A DNA stretch of 64,000 bases from Microbacterium rhizomatis. Its GTDB lineage: Bacteria > Actinomycetota > Actinomycetes > Actinomycetales > Microbacteriaceae. Below, piece after piece: positions 1-8,425 of this stretch. A model generated the notes under the pieces. It searched no databases. It was given only the letters and a program-made list of their open reading frames with translations, and was not told where the DNA came from. Both the position numbers and the translations under genes were made by a program. The stretch's first letter is position 1. Each line of letters opens with the position of its first letter. Where the stretch lies: NCBI RefSeq assembly GCF_008710745.1, contig NZ_VYSA01000006.1:58337-122336 (forward strand), written 5' to 3'.

Positions 1-581
1 GACCACAGTGCGAAGACTCCGCCGTCGACGAGGTGACGGTCGAGGGAGCGCATGCCGTCGGCGGAATACAGGGCACCGTGGCTCGGATCGAGCTGGTGAC
101 GCGGCGAGTGATCGACGTCGAGCAGGATGGCGTCATAGCCCATCGCGTCGGTGGGGGGCGGCATCCGCATCACGGCGAAGAAGTCGTCGCAGACGAGCGC
201 CGTGCGCGGATCGTCGACCAGCTCGGTCGAGACAGGGAGCAGCCTGCGCTCGTGCCACCGGATGACCGCCGCGAGCCGGTCGATGACGGTGAGAGCGCCC
301 ACGGTGAGGATGCCGGCGCGCTCGTCGCGCAGCGCGGCGACGGCGGTGTAGCCGAGCCCGAGGCCGCCGACCAGGACATTCAGTCCACTTCCGGAGGTCG
401 CATCCAGGCCGAGGGTGGCGAGCGCCTCTTCGGCGACGGTGAACAGACTCGACATGAGGTACTCGTCGCCGAGCTTCACCTCGTAGATCTCGTGGCCGAC
501 GGCCGGCTCGTTCCGGCGGCGCAGAGTGAGGTCGCCGAGGGGAGTGGACTGCCAGTCGAGTTCTTCGAACCGTGCGATCAC
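1..581 (-). CDS. Spermidine synthase-like methyltransferase-fold protein (3' end outside window)
   Basis: The reverse strand is open from a GTG at 579-581 to the window edge, giving about 193 residues that begin VIARFEELDWQSTPLGDLTL. A glycine-rich stretch VLVGGLGLGYTAVAAL near residue 70 is the nucleotide/SAM-binding loop of the Rossmann-like spermidine synthase fold. A later acidic strand (AILLDVDHSP) fits the position that normally holds a catalytic acid. Actinobacteria carry many such proteins with no proven polyamine activity, so the enzymatic role is inferred from fold only. The C-terminus is missing. It lies downstream of recQ on the same strand with a 91-bp gap. Confidence 0.7.
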   Translation of the reverse strand, partial: MIARFEELDWQSTPLGDLTLRRRNEPAVGHEIYEVKLGDEYLMSSLFTVAEEALATLGLDATSGSGLNVLVGGLGLGYTAVAALRDERAGILTVGALTVIDRLAAVIRWHERRLLPVSTELVDDPRTALVCDDFFAVMRMPPPTDAMGYDAILLDVDHSPRHQLDPSHGALYSADGMRSLDRHLVDGGVFALW

Positions 582-672
582 AGCATCCTTCTCTCGTCGC
601 AGCTCACCCTACGGGGTGTGCTCGGTCGCTCCCGCCGCGCGGAGTTCGCCCCTCGCTCAGCGAGCAGCGAGT

Positions 673-2784
673 TCAGCCGCGCAGGGCCAGGGCGAACGGC
701 AGGACCGCGTCAGCCCCCGCGCGCCGCAGCTCGCGCGACGCGACCGTCAGGGTCCAGCGGCTGTCGGCGATGTCGTCGACGAGCAGCACCGGCCCCGCCG
801 GGAGATCGAGCCCCGTCGCGTCGAACCGATCCCACAGGCCTGCGAGGCGATAGACGCTGTTGCCGCCGGGGTCGCCCGACGGACCCCCGTTCCGCGTGCC
901 CAGCGTGCCCGCGAACGGCAGGCGCCCCGCCGCGGCCAGACCGCGAGCCACCGCATCGATCAGCAGCGGCCGGCGCCGCGACGGCATCGCGACGACGGAA
1001 GCTGGCCGCGCCGCCCACGGCCAATCGGCGAGCACACGCACGGCGGCGTCGAGGAGGGAGGGAGAGATCGGCCCGTCGGGGGCGCCCTCGGCGAACAGCG
1101 TGCGGAGCGCCCCGCCCCATCCGAGGTCGGTCAGGCGTGCGAGCGCACGGCCCTCCTCAGGCCGCTCGGCGGCTGCGATACGACCCTTCGCCGGCACCCC
1201 GAGCCGGTCGGCGCCCGTCGGCCATTGTGCGCGCGGCTCGATCGGCACGCCGACGCGCGCGAGCGACGCCGTGGCAGAGTCGGCCGCCGCCGACGCGATG
1301 CCCGTCTCGAACCACACGCCTGCGCAGTTGTCGCACCGGCCGCAGGGAGCGGCCGTGTCGTCGTCGAGCGCGCGCTGCAGGTACTCCATCCGGCATCCGC
1401 TCGTCGCCTCGTAGTCGAGCATGTGCTGCTGCTCGGCGACGCGCTCTGCGCCGATCCGCTCGTACCGCTCGGCGTCGTACGCCCACGGCTCGCCCGTCGC
1501 GACCCAGCCGCCGCTCACGCGGCGCACCGCCCCGTCGACGTCGAGCACCTTCAGCAGGAGCTCGAGCGGCGTCCGGCGGATGTCGACCAGCGCCTCGAGC
1601 GCCGGCGTCGAGGTCGGGCGATCGCCGAGCTCACGGATCACCCGCTCGGCACGCTCGCGCGTGGGCATCGACGCGGTCGCGAAGTACCGCCAGATGTCGG
1701 GGTCCTCCGGGCCGGGCAGCAGCAGCACGTCGGCGTTCGCGGTGGCACGGCCGGCACGGCCGACCTGCTGGTAGTAGGCGACCGGCGACGACGGCGCACC
1801 CAGATGCACGACGAACCCGAGGTCGGGCTTGTCGAACCCCATTCCGAGCGCGCTGGTCGCGACCAGTGCCTTGACCACATTGTTCTTGAGAGCCGCTTCG
1901 GATGCCTCGCGCTCGGCCGTGTCCGTCTGCCCCGTGTAGGCGCGCACGTCGTGCCCCGCCTCGCGCAGCAGTCGCGCGGTGTCTTCGGCACCGGCCACCG
2001 TCAGGCTGTAGATGATGCCCGAGCCCGGCAGGTCGCCGAGGTGCGTGAGCAGCCACGCGAGCCTCGCTCGGGCGTCGGGCAGACGCAGTACGCCCAGGCG
2101 CAGCGACGCGCGGGCAAGCGGACCGCGGATCGTCACCACGCCCGGCTCCGCCGCAGCTTCGCCACCCTCGCTCCGCCCGAGCTGCTCCTCGACGTCGGTG
2201 ACGACGCGGCTGTTGGCCGTCGCCGTCGTCGCCAGGATCGGGATGCCTGCCGGCAGGCGCCGGATCAGATCGCCGAGGCGTCGATAGTCGGGGCGGAAGT
2301 CGTGGCCCCAGTCGCTGATGCAGTGGGCTTCGTCGACCACCAGCATCCCCATCCGATCCACGAGCGCGGGCAGCTGCTCATCGCGGAACGACGGGTTGTT
2401 CAGACGCTCGGGCGAGAGCAGCAGTACGTCGACGTCGTCGCGGTCGAGCTGCGCGAGCACGTCGCCCCACTCGTGGGCGTTCGTCGAGTTGATCGCGACC
2501 GCCCTGACTCCGGCGCGCTCGGCCGCTGAGATCTGGTCGCGCATGAGAGCGAGGAGCGGCGAGACGAGCACGGTCGGACCGCCGCCGCGACGCCGCAGCA
2601 GCAGGGTCGCGACGAAGTACACCGCCGACTTGCCCCACCCTGTGCGCTGCACCACGAGCGCGCGCCTGCGGCCGTCGACGAGTGTCTCGATCGCCTCGAA
2701 CTGACCCTCATGGAACTCGGCGTCGGCGCGGCCGACGAGCGTGCGGAGGATCGCGAGCGCCTCGGTGCGGGTGTCGGCGGTCAT
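673..2784 (-). CDS. RecQ-family ATP-dependent DNA helicase with C-terminal phosphoribosyltransferase-like domain
   Basis: The 703-residue protein has a Walker A variant QRTGWGKS near residues 46-53 and the DEAH box in VVDEAHCISDWGHDF near 149-163. The helicase core ends in a RecQ zinc cluster (GCRMEYLQ ... CGRCDNC). RecQ enzymes unwind DNA 3' to 5' during recombination and repair. The last 200 residues are not RecQ RQC/HRDC. They end with VLLVDDIADSRWTLT, which resembles the PRPP-binding loop of ComF-type phosphoribosyltransferases. This helicase-PRT fusion recurs in actinobacteria, but the role of the tail is unknown. The ATG at 2784 lies just left of the 144-bp tandem repeat. Confidence 0.92.
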   Translation of the reverse strand: MTADTRTEALAILRTLVGRADAEFHEGQFEAIETLVDGRRRALVVQRTGWGKSAVYFVATLLLRRRGGGPTVLVSPLLALMRDQISAAERAGVRAVAINSTNAHEWGDVLAQLDRDDVDVLLLSPERLNNPSFRDEQLPALVDRMGMLVVDEAHCISDWGHDFRPDYRRLGDLIRRLPAGIPILATTATANSRVVTDVEEQLGRSEGGEAAAEPGVVTIRGPLARASLRLGVLRLPDARARLAWLLTHLGDLPGSGIIYSLTVAGAEDTARLLREAGHDVRAYTGQTDTAEREASEAALKNNVVKALVATSALGMGFDKPDLGFVVHLGAPSSPVAYYQQVGRAGRATANADVLLLPGPEDPDIWRYFATASMPTRERAERVIRELGDRPTSTPALEALVDIRRTPLELLLKVLDVDGAVRRVSGGWVATGEPWAYDAERYERIGAERVAEQQHMLDYEATSGCRMEYLQRALDDDTAAPCGRCDNCAGVWFETGIASAAADSATASLARVGVPIEPRAQWPTGADRLGVPAKGRIAAAERPEEGRALARLTDLGWGGALRTLFAEGAPDGPISPSLLDAAVRVLADWPWAARPASVVAMPSRRRPLLIDAVARGLAAAGRLPFAGTLGTRNGGPSGDPGGNSVYRLAGLWDRFDATGLDLPAGPVLLVDDIADSRWTLTVASRELRRAGADAVLPFALALRG

Positions 2785-2806
2785 CGTCCGAGTCTGTCAG
2801 CCGGCG

Positions 2807-3098
2807 CCGACACCCGGGCTGCAGCCTCCGCCGGCCGCACCGTCTGCAGGGAGCTCACGCCCACGACCCGGCGTGTCGCCCCTCCGCCGTCACATGCGCC
2901 ACACCGCTCCCTGCAAACGGATCGTGGGAGGGCCGAGTCAGCCCGCCTGGCCGACACCCGGGCTGCACCCTCCGTCATCCGCACCGTCTGCAGGGAGCTC
3001 ACGCCCACGACCCGGCGTGTCGCCCCTCCGCCGTCACATGCGTCACACCGCTCCCTGCAAACGGATCGTGGGAGGGCCGAGTCAGCCCGCCTGGCCGA
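2807..3098. repeat. Tandem duplication of a 144-bp unit with nested hairpins
   Basis: Two head-to-tail units (about 2807-2950 and 2951-3094) differ at only about six positions. Each holds a long inverted repeat, TGCAGGGAGC pairing with GCTCCCTGCA (first unit 2845-2854 and 2906-2915), with a smaller hairpin CACGCC/GGCGTG inside it (2856-2875). The right unit contains the stop codon and last few codons of sufU, and the left unit carries a non-functional copy of those bases. The duplication therefore seems to have captured the sufU 3' end and its structured, terminator-like tail. It fills the 297-bp gap between recQ and sufU. Confidence 0.9.
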
Positions 3099-3513
3099 GC
3101 GCGGCCTCGAGCGCGACCCAGGGGAGCATCGCGCACTTCACCCGCATGACGTACTTCGAGACGCCCTGGAACACCTCGGCGTCGCCGAGGAACTCCGGCG
3201 CCTCTTCGGCCCCGCGGGAGCGCATCATCGAGCGGAACGCGTCGATCGACTCGTGCGCGTGCTCCGCGGTGGAGCCCTCGAGCAGCTCCGACATCACCGA
3301 GGCCGACGCGGTCGAGATGCTGCAGCCCTGGCCCTCCCACGCGAGGCTGATCGTGCCGTCGTCGCCGACGGCGACCCCGATCGTCATCCGGTCTCCGCAG
3401 GTCGGGCTCACCTCGGTGTGCTGATGGACGAAGGATGCCGCATCCCCCTGCCCGATCTTCCGCCGGGCGTGATCGAGGATGACCTCCTGGTACAGGCCCT
3501 CGAGGTCGCTCAT
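3082..3513 (-). CDS. sufU: SufU Fe-S cluster assembly / sulfur-relay protein
   Basis: The 143-residue protein begins MSDLEGLYQEVILDHA and has the three conserved cysteines of the NifU/SufU fold: SPTCGDRMT near residue 39, GQGCSIS near 64 and RVKCAML near 127. The aspartate of the zinc site is also present (CGD). In Gram-positive bacteria SufU is a zinc protein that accepts persulfide sulfur from SufS during Fe-S cluster assembly. Its start overlaps the sufS stop by four bases (ATGA), so the two are translationally coupled. Its last codons fall inside the right-hand 144-bp repeat unit. Confidence 0.95.
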   Translation of the reverse strand: MSDLEGLYQEVILDHARRKIGQGDAASFVHQHTEVSPTCGDRMTIGVAVGDDGTISLAWEGQGCSISTASASVMSELLEGSTAEHAHESIDAFRSMMRSRGAEEAPEFLGDAEVFQGVSKYVMRVKCAMLPWVALEAALGQAG

Positions 3514-4787
3514 CGGTCGGCTCCGAAGAACGCGCGCACCTCGGCGAGCGCAGCGCCGAACCGATCGACCTCGCCGGGCGTGGTGTAGAGGTACGCGCTC
3601 GCCCTGGTCGAGGCGCTGATCCCGAGCGCGCGGTGCAGCGGCTGGGCGCAGTGGTGGCCGACCCGTACCGAGACGCCGCGGGAGTCGAGGAACTGCCCGA
3701 CGTCGTGCGCGTGCACGCCCTCGACGTCGACGCTCACGATCGCTGCGCGCGGCGCGCCCGGCGGCGGGCCGATGAGCCGCACGCCGGGGATGCCCGCGAC
3801 CGCCTCGGTCAGCAGCCCCGCCAGCTCGGTCTCGTGCGCGTGGATGCGGTCCATGCCCCAGCCGTCGAGATAGTCGACGGCTGCCCCCAGGCCGACCGCC
3901 TGCGAGACCGGCTGGGTACCGGCCTCGAACCGCTGCGGAGCCGGCAGGAATTCGGCGTCGGTCATCGTCACGGTCGTGATGGTCGATCCGCCCGTGCGCG
4001 CCGGAGGCAGCGCATTGAGCAGCTCGGCTCGCCCGTACAGGGCGCCGATACCCGTGGGCCCGAGCATCTTGTGCCCCGAGAAGGCGGCGAAATCGACGCC
4101 GAGCGCCCCGAGATCGACCGGCAGGTGCGGCACCGACTGGCAGGCGTCGAGGAGCGTCATCGCCCCGAGCGAGCGTGCGAGCTCGGCGACGTCGGCGACC
4201 GGCGCGATCAGGCCCGTCACGTTCGAGACGTGGGCGAACGCGATGAGGCGCGTGCGGTCGGATGCCGCGTCCCGCAGCCCATCGATGCTCCAGGTGCCGT
4301 CGGGACCGACCGGCGCCCAGCGCAGGACGGCCCCGGTGCGCGCCGCGAGCTTCTGCCACGGCAGGAGGTTGGCGTGATGCTCGGCCTCGGTGACGAGGAT
4401 CTCGTCGCCGGGGCGGAGAGCCAGGGCGGAGTCGACGGCGATGGTCGAGGCATCCGAGAGTCCGAGCGCGACCACGTTGATGGCGTCGGTCGCGTTCTCG
4501 GTCCAGACGATCTCGTCGGCGGCGGCACCCACGAATCCGGCGACCTTGTGCCGCGCGGTCTCGAACGCCTCGGTCGCGGCGCCGACGGCTTCGCTCGCGC
4601 CGCGATGCACGGCCGCGTAGTCGCGCTCGACGAACGCACGCTCGGCGTCGAGCACCTGCGCGGGGCGCTGGGCCGTGGCCGCGGAGTCGAGGTACGCGCG
4701 ACCGGGGTGGTGGCCGATGGAGGCGAAGTCGCGTCGCGACTGCGTGAGAGCGAGGTCGAGGTCGTCGCGCGGAGGGGTGGTGCGCAT
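3510..4787 (-). CDS. sufS: SufS-type cysteine desulfurase
   Basis: This 425-residue group II cysteine desulfurase is PLP-dependent and takes sulfur from cysteine for Fe-S assembly. The PLP lysine sits in FSGHKMLGPTG, the cofactor histidine in EAEHHANLLPW, and the active-site cysteine in RVGHHCAQPLH near the C-terminal third. The length is near the family norm (about 405-420). It is followed by sufU with a four-base overlap. The rest of the SUF operon (SufB, SufC, SufD) is not in this window, so this pair is transcribed alone here. Confidence 0.95.
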   Translation of the reverse strand: MRTTPPRDDLDLALTQSRRDFASIGHHPGRAYLDSAATAQRPAQVLDAERAFVERDYAAVHRGASEAVGAATEAFETARHKVAGFVGAAADEIVWTENATDAINVVALGLSDASTIAVDSALALRPGDEILVTEAEHHANLLPWQKLAARTGAVLRWAPVGPDGTWSIDGLRDAASDRTRLIAFAHVSNVTGLIAPVADVAELARSLGAMTLLDACQSVPHLPVDLGALGVDFAAFSGHKMLGPTGIGALYGRAELLNALPPARTGGSTITTVTMTDAEFLPAPQRFEAGTQPVSQAVGLGAAVDYLDGWGMDRIHAHETELAGLLTEAVAGIPGVRLIGPPPGAPRAAIVSVDVEGVHAHDVGQFLDSRGVSVRVGHHCAQPLHRALGISASTRASAYLYTTPGEVDRFGAALAEVRAFFGADR

Positions 4788-4861
4788 GGGGATCCGATCG
4801 TGGAGCGAGGGGGTCCTTCTAGTCTGCCTCGGACTGGCGGCGTGCGGGCTGGCCGTGGCAG

Positions 4862-4897
4862 GCCCGAGCCGTCACGCCGGCCCGAGCCGTCACGCCG
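4862..4897. repeat. Two direct copies of an 18-bp sequence at the GH30 3' end
   Basis: GCCCGAGCCGTCACGCCG occurs twice in tandem (4862-4879 and 4880-4897). The GH30 stop codon (4890-4892) lies in the right copy, so the duplication extends just past the coding end. It is probably a slippage product. Confidence 0.85.
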
Positions 4898-6281
4898 GCG
4901 GGATGACGAACGTGCTGAACGAGTCCGGTGGAAGGGTCGGCGTGATGACCCGCTCGCCGAGCATGATCCGAACCGGCATGGCTTCCGCCATGTCGTTCTG
5001 CATCACGACGACCACACTGCCGTCCTCGTTGAGGAACGCGAGCTGATTGGCGTGACCGGTGTAGCTCAGGCACTCGAGCGCGCGCGCCCCGGGTCGCACG
5101 AACGCGCTCACGTGCTTGAGCACCTGGTACTCGTGCGAGTAGCGGTAGGTTCCGGCATCCGGATCCACCACGACCAGCGAGTTCTGCGCCCAGCCCCACC
5201 GGCTCACGCCGCCCTCCAGGAGCGAGATGTTCCAGTACATGTAGGCGTTCGCGCCGTGCGTGAAGTACTGCTTCATGAGCGACCACGCGTGCCGCGCGTG
5301 GCGCCAGTCGTTCCGGCCGTCGCCGCACTCCTGCTCGGTCTGGTAGATCCGCAGTCCGGGATGCAGGCGGTGCAGCGCCGCGACCGCGCGCTTGCCCTCC
5401 CACTGCACGCCGAGCCCCGTCACGTACCGCGCGACGTCCGGCTCGTCGAGCACGTCTCCGATCAGACGGTCGTTCGCACGCTCGAGCGTGCCGAGGAACA
5501 CGTCGACGCCGCGGGTGGCCATCTCGGGGCCCAGGTGACGGACGAACCGGGTGAGGCCGTCGGGCGTCCACGTGCAGCTCGGGAAGACCTGCGCCGAGTT
5601 GAACTCGTTCTGCGGCATGACCATCCCGATCGGGATGCCGAGCTCGCCGTACGCATCGATGAAACGTCCGAAATACCGGGCGTACGCCTCGAGGTACGGC
5701 TCTTCGAGCCGGAACATGTCGGTGCCCTCTGCGCCGACCTGGTCGGGGCGGAGCCCGTTCTCGACGGAGTTCATGAACGGGTTCGGGAGGGCGCCGGCAT
5801 AGTGGCCGTTGGCCTTCATCCAGCTCGGCGGACTCCACGGCGACGCCCAGAGCCGCAGGTCGGGCTGCTCGGCCTGCGCGGCGCGGATGAACGGCACGAG
5901 GGTCTCGAGGTCGCCCTCGATCGTGAAGTGCTCGAGCGCGAAGTCGCCCTCGACCTCGTCGTACGAGTACCAGTCGCGCGAGAAGTCGTTTGCGCCGACC
6001 GGCATCCGGCACAGCGACAGCGCGGCACCGGCACCCGGCGCGAACAGCTCGTGGAAGACCTCGGCGCGCTGCGCGTCATCGAGCGCGCCCAGTGAGGTCC
6101 AGCCGAGCTCGTTGAAGCTCGCGCCGAACCCCTCGATCACCTGCTGAGGGGCATCCTCGATCACGATCACGTTCGGCATATCGGAGAGCGGACCGAACTC
6201 GAGCCCGGGCCGCTCCTGCCACGGGGCGTCCTGAGTCGTGAGAATCCATCGAACGGCGTCGGTCGCGGGCGTCATCGTCAT
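4890..6281 (-). CDS. Glycoside hydrolase family 30 protein
   Basis: The 463-residue protein is a clan-A (beta/alpha)8 glycosidase of the GH30 type (glucosylceramidase / beta-1,6-glucanase relatives). Visible landmarks are the family N-terminus IEGFGASFNELGW (about 49-61), WASPWSPPSWMKANG (145-159), the acid/base glutamate in MPQNEFNSAQ (E226) and the likely nucleophile in IYQTEQECGDG (E316). A short beta-sandwich tail follows. No signal peptide is visible, so it probably acts on imported oligosaccharides or glycosides, which is unusual because many GH30 enzymes are secreted. It is monocistronic and reads into the sufS upstream region. Confidence 0.9.
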   Translation of the reverse strand: MTMTPATDAVRWILTTQDAPWQERPGLEFGPLSDMPNVIVIEDAPQQVIEGFGASFNELGWTSLGALDDAQRAEVFHELFAPGAGAALSLCRMPVGANDFSRDWYSYDEVEGDFALEHFTIEGDLETLVPFIRAAQAEQPDLRLWASPWSPPSWMKANGHYAGALPNPFMNSVENGLRPDQVGAEGTDMFRLEEPYLEAYARYFGRFIDAYGELGIPIGMVMPQNEFNSAQVFPSCTWTPDGLTRFVRHLGPEMATRGVDVFLGTLERANDRLIGDVLDEPDVARYVTGLGVQWEGKRAVAALHRLHPGLRIYQTEQECGDGRNDWRHARHAWSLMKQYFTHGANAYMYWNISLLEGGVSRWGWAQNSLVVVDPDAGTYRYSHEYQVLKHVSAFVRPGARALECLSYTGHANQLAFLNEDGSVVVVMQNDMAEAMPVRIMLGERVITPTLPPDSFSTFVIPPA

Positions 6282-6388
6282 CGTCCCAGCGTATCCCGAG
6301 TGAGCGCTCGGTTTTCAGGTGTCTCGGACAGGACGGATGCTCCGCCAGCCCCTTGCCGAGTGTCCGTGCCCGGTGGTTCGGTGAGGTC

Positions 6389-7177
6389 ATGGACACCGTG
6401 ACATCCGCCGACGGAACCCGCATCGCCTACCACCGCACGGGCGACGGCCCCGTCGTGGTCATCGTGAACGGCGCTCTCTCGACAGCTGCCGACGCCGCCG
6501 GGCTCGCCGCCGCGCTGATGGAGGCCGGATTCACCGCCGTCACATGGGACCGCCGGGCGCGCGGAGACAGCGGCGACGCCCCCGGCTCCACTCCCGCGGA
6601 CGAGGTCGACGATCTCGCCGCCGTCCTTGCCGCGGCCGGGCCCGACGCCGCCGTGCTCGGCCACTCGTCGGGAGCCGTGCTCGCCCTGTTCGCGGCGTCG
6701 CTGGGGGTGCCGGTGCGCGCACTGTTCCTCTCCGAACCGCCACTGCGGTTCGGAGAGGACGAACCGCCCGCCGACCTCGCCGACCGGCTGCAGCAGCTCG
6801 TCGACGTCGGCGACCCCGGCGAGGCGGTGGCGACGTTCCAGCTCGAGGGCGTGGGCCTGCCGCGCGAGATGGTCGATCAGTTCCGGGCGAGCCCCCAGTT
6901 CGAGGCGGTCGCGCCGCTCGGCCAGTCGACGGTCTACGACACCCGGCTGGTCGCGCAGGTGTCGACGCCGACGACGGCGATGCTCACGGTCACGCAGCCC
7001 GTCACGATCCTGCGCGGAGCGCAGACCTTCCCCATGCTCATCGCCGGCGCCGACCGCCTCGCCGAGGCGATCGATCAGGCCGAACTGGTCGTGGTTCCTG
7101 AGTCGGTCATGCACCGCGCCGACCCGGTCGCGACCGCCCGGGTCATCCAGCGATCGCTGCGATCAGATGCTCGGTAG
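6389..7177 (+). CDS. Alpha/beta hydrolase
   Basis: From ATG 6389 the protein is 262 residues and begins MDTVTSADGTRIAYHRTGDG, the usual N-terminus of this fold. The nucleophile elbow is GHSSGA near residue 90. A late aspartate precedes a terminal histidine region (PESVMHRADP), giving a plausible Ser-Asp-His triad. An in-frame start further upstream (6353) lacks a better ribosome site. The substrate cannot be told from sequence. Its 3' end overlaps the convergent citrate synthase gene by 15 bp. Confidence 0.85.
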   Translation: MDTVTSADGTRIAYHRTGDGPVVVIVNGALSTAADAAGLAAALMEAGFTAVTWDRRARGDSGDAPGSTPADEVDDLAAVLAAAGPDAAVLGHSSGAVLALFAASLGVPVRALFLSEPPLRFGEDEPPADLADRLQQLVDVGDPGEAVATFQLEGVGLPREMVDQFRASPQFEAVAPLGQSTVYDTRLVAQVSTPTTAMLTVTQPVTILRGAQTFPMLIAGADRLAEAIDQAELVVVPESVMHRADPVATARVIQRSLRSDAR

Positions 7178-8344
7178 CGGCTGAGGCGCGGGCGGTCCGA
7201 CGTACCGGGCGGAGGGGCGGATGATCTTGGGGTCGGCCGCCTGTTCGAGCACGTTCGCCGTCCAGCCGAGGATCCGCGCGACGGCGAACGTCGGGGTGAA
7301 GAGCTCTCGTTCGATGCCGCACAGTTCCATCACGATCGCCGCGTACCACTCGAGGTTGGTGTGAAGCTCGCGGCCAGGCTTGTACTGCTCGAGCAGGACG
7401 GGCACGCGTTCCTCGACCGCGACGGCGAACTCCACGCGGGGGCCGCCGAATCGCAGCGCGACCTCTTTCAGCAGGGCCGACCGCGGATCCTCGGTGCGGT
7501 AGACGGGGTGGCCGAAGCCCATGATGCGCTCGCCCGCGGTCAGCCGGGCGGTGATCCAGCCATCGATCCGATCCGCACTCCCGATCGCATCCAGCGTGTC
7601 GAGGGCTCGGCTCGGCGCTCCACCGTGCAGGGGTCCGGAGAGCGAACCCAGCGCTCCGACCAGGCACGAGGCGGCATCCGACCCGGTCGAGGCGATGACG
7701 CGCGCGGTGAAGGTCGACGCGTTGAAGCCGTGGTCGATCGCGGCGACGAGGTAGACCGAGAGTGCCTCGACGACGCTCGGCTCGGGCATCCGATCGTGGA
7801 GCATGTAGAGGTAGTTCGCGACGTAGCCGAGTCCGTGGCGCGGTTCGACGGGCGCGCGCCCCTGCCGGAGCCGATGGAGCGCGGCGACGATCGTCGGGGC
7901 CTTGGCGGCGAGCGCGATGAGATCGGCCCTGCGCTGCTCGGGCGTGAGGTCGAACAGCGGCGACAAGCCCGCGCGCACCCCCTCGAGGGCCAGACCCGCG
8001 CGAAGTCCGGCGAGACCGTCGACGGGAGCCGCACAGCCGGCAGGCGCTGCGGCAGCGATCGTCGGCAGCGCCGCGCGGAGCCCGGCATCCAGCCGCGAAT
8101 CGTGGGCGATCCGGGCGGCGAATGCGGCGCGCTCGCGCGCGTCGGGCAGGTGACCGTCGAGGAGGAGGTGCCAGACGTCCTCGACCGAGCGCGTCCGCGC
8201 GAGGTCCGTGGCCGAGTACTGGCGGTAATGGTAGAACCCCTCCCGCCCGCGGACATCGCTCAGCTCGGTCTCGGTGACCACGACGTTCGCGAGTCCTCGC
8301 GGCACCTCGATGGGGGTGTCGTCCATGCGTGCTGCGGTTCTCAT
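7163..8344 (-). CDS. Citrate synthase / 2-methylcitrate synthase family protein
   Basis: From ATG 8344, preceded by GGAGGAGAAGCG, the protein is 393 residues. It shows the two catalytic histidine motifs of citrate synthase: GPLHGGAPS near residue 236 and GFGHPVYRTEDPR near 274. The usual catalytic Asp motif (N-x-D-F) reads NLEWYAA here, with Glu in place of Asp, a variation I believe is seen in actinobacterial CitA-type enzymes. It would condense acetyl-CoA or propionyl-CoA with oxaloacetate. It is divergent from a second, HTH-bearing citrate synthase gene, with only 64 bp between the starts. Confidence 0.88.
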   Translation of the reverse strand: MRTAARMDDTPIEVPRGLANVVVTETELSDVRGREGFYHYRQYSATDLARTRSVEDVWHLLLDGHLPDARERAAFAARIAHDSRLDAGLRAALPTIAAAAPAGCAAPVDGLAGLRAGLALEGVRAGLSPLFDLTPEQRRADLIALAAKAPTIVAALHRLRQGRAPVEPRHGLGYVANYLYMLHDRMPEPSVVEALSVYLVAAIDHGFNASTFTARVIASTGSDAASCLVGALGSLSGPLHGGAPSRALDTLDAIGSADRIDGWITARLTAGERIMGFGHPVYRTEDPRSALLKEVALRFGGPRVEFAVAVEERVPVLLEQYKPGRELHTNLEWYAAIVMELCGIERELFTPTFAVARILGWTANVLEQAADPKIIRPSARYVGPPAPQPLPSI

Positions 8345-8386
8345 CGCTTCTCCTCCGGAGGGGTGGGTTACCGTAAGGAGAACACC

Positions 8387-8425
8387 GACATTGATCGGGA
8401 GCAAACGAATGTTGATCGAATCAAC
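8387..8425. promoter_or_regulatory. Candidate operator between the divergent citrate synthase genes
   Basis: GTTGAT-CGA-ATCAAC (8411-8425) is an inverted repeat overlapping the start codon of the rightward gene. A second copy of the half-site, TTGATCG, lies at 8391-8397. The rightward gene product itself carries a MerR-like DNA-binding domain, so it is an obvious candidate to bind here. That is inference. Confidence 0.5.

Noticed and set aside
33..1874. Long forward-strand open frame (613 codons) over the RecQ region
   Set aside because: It is Arg/Ala/Pro-rich with no family features and lies antisense to RecQ, whose Walker A, DEAH and zinc motifs are clear. High GC produces such shadow frames.
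2807..3098. Tandem repeat as a CRISPR array
   Set aside because: Only two long near-identical units without short spacers and no cas genes.
3633..6095. 820-codon forward frame over sufS and GH30
   Set aside because: Low-complexity Arg/Val/Asp composition, no ribosome site and complete overlap with two well-supported reverse genes.
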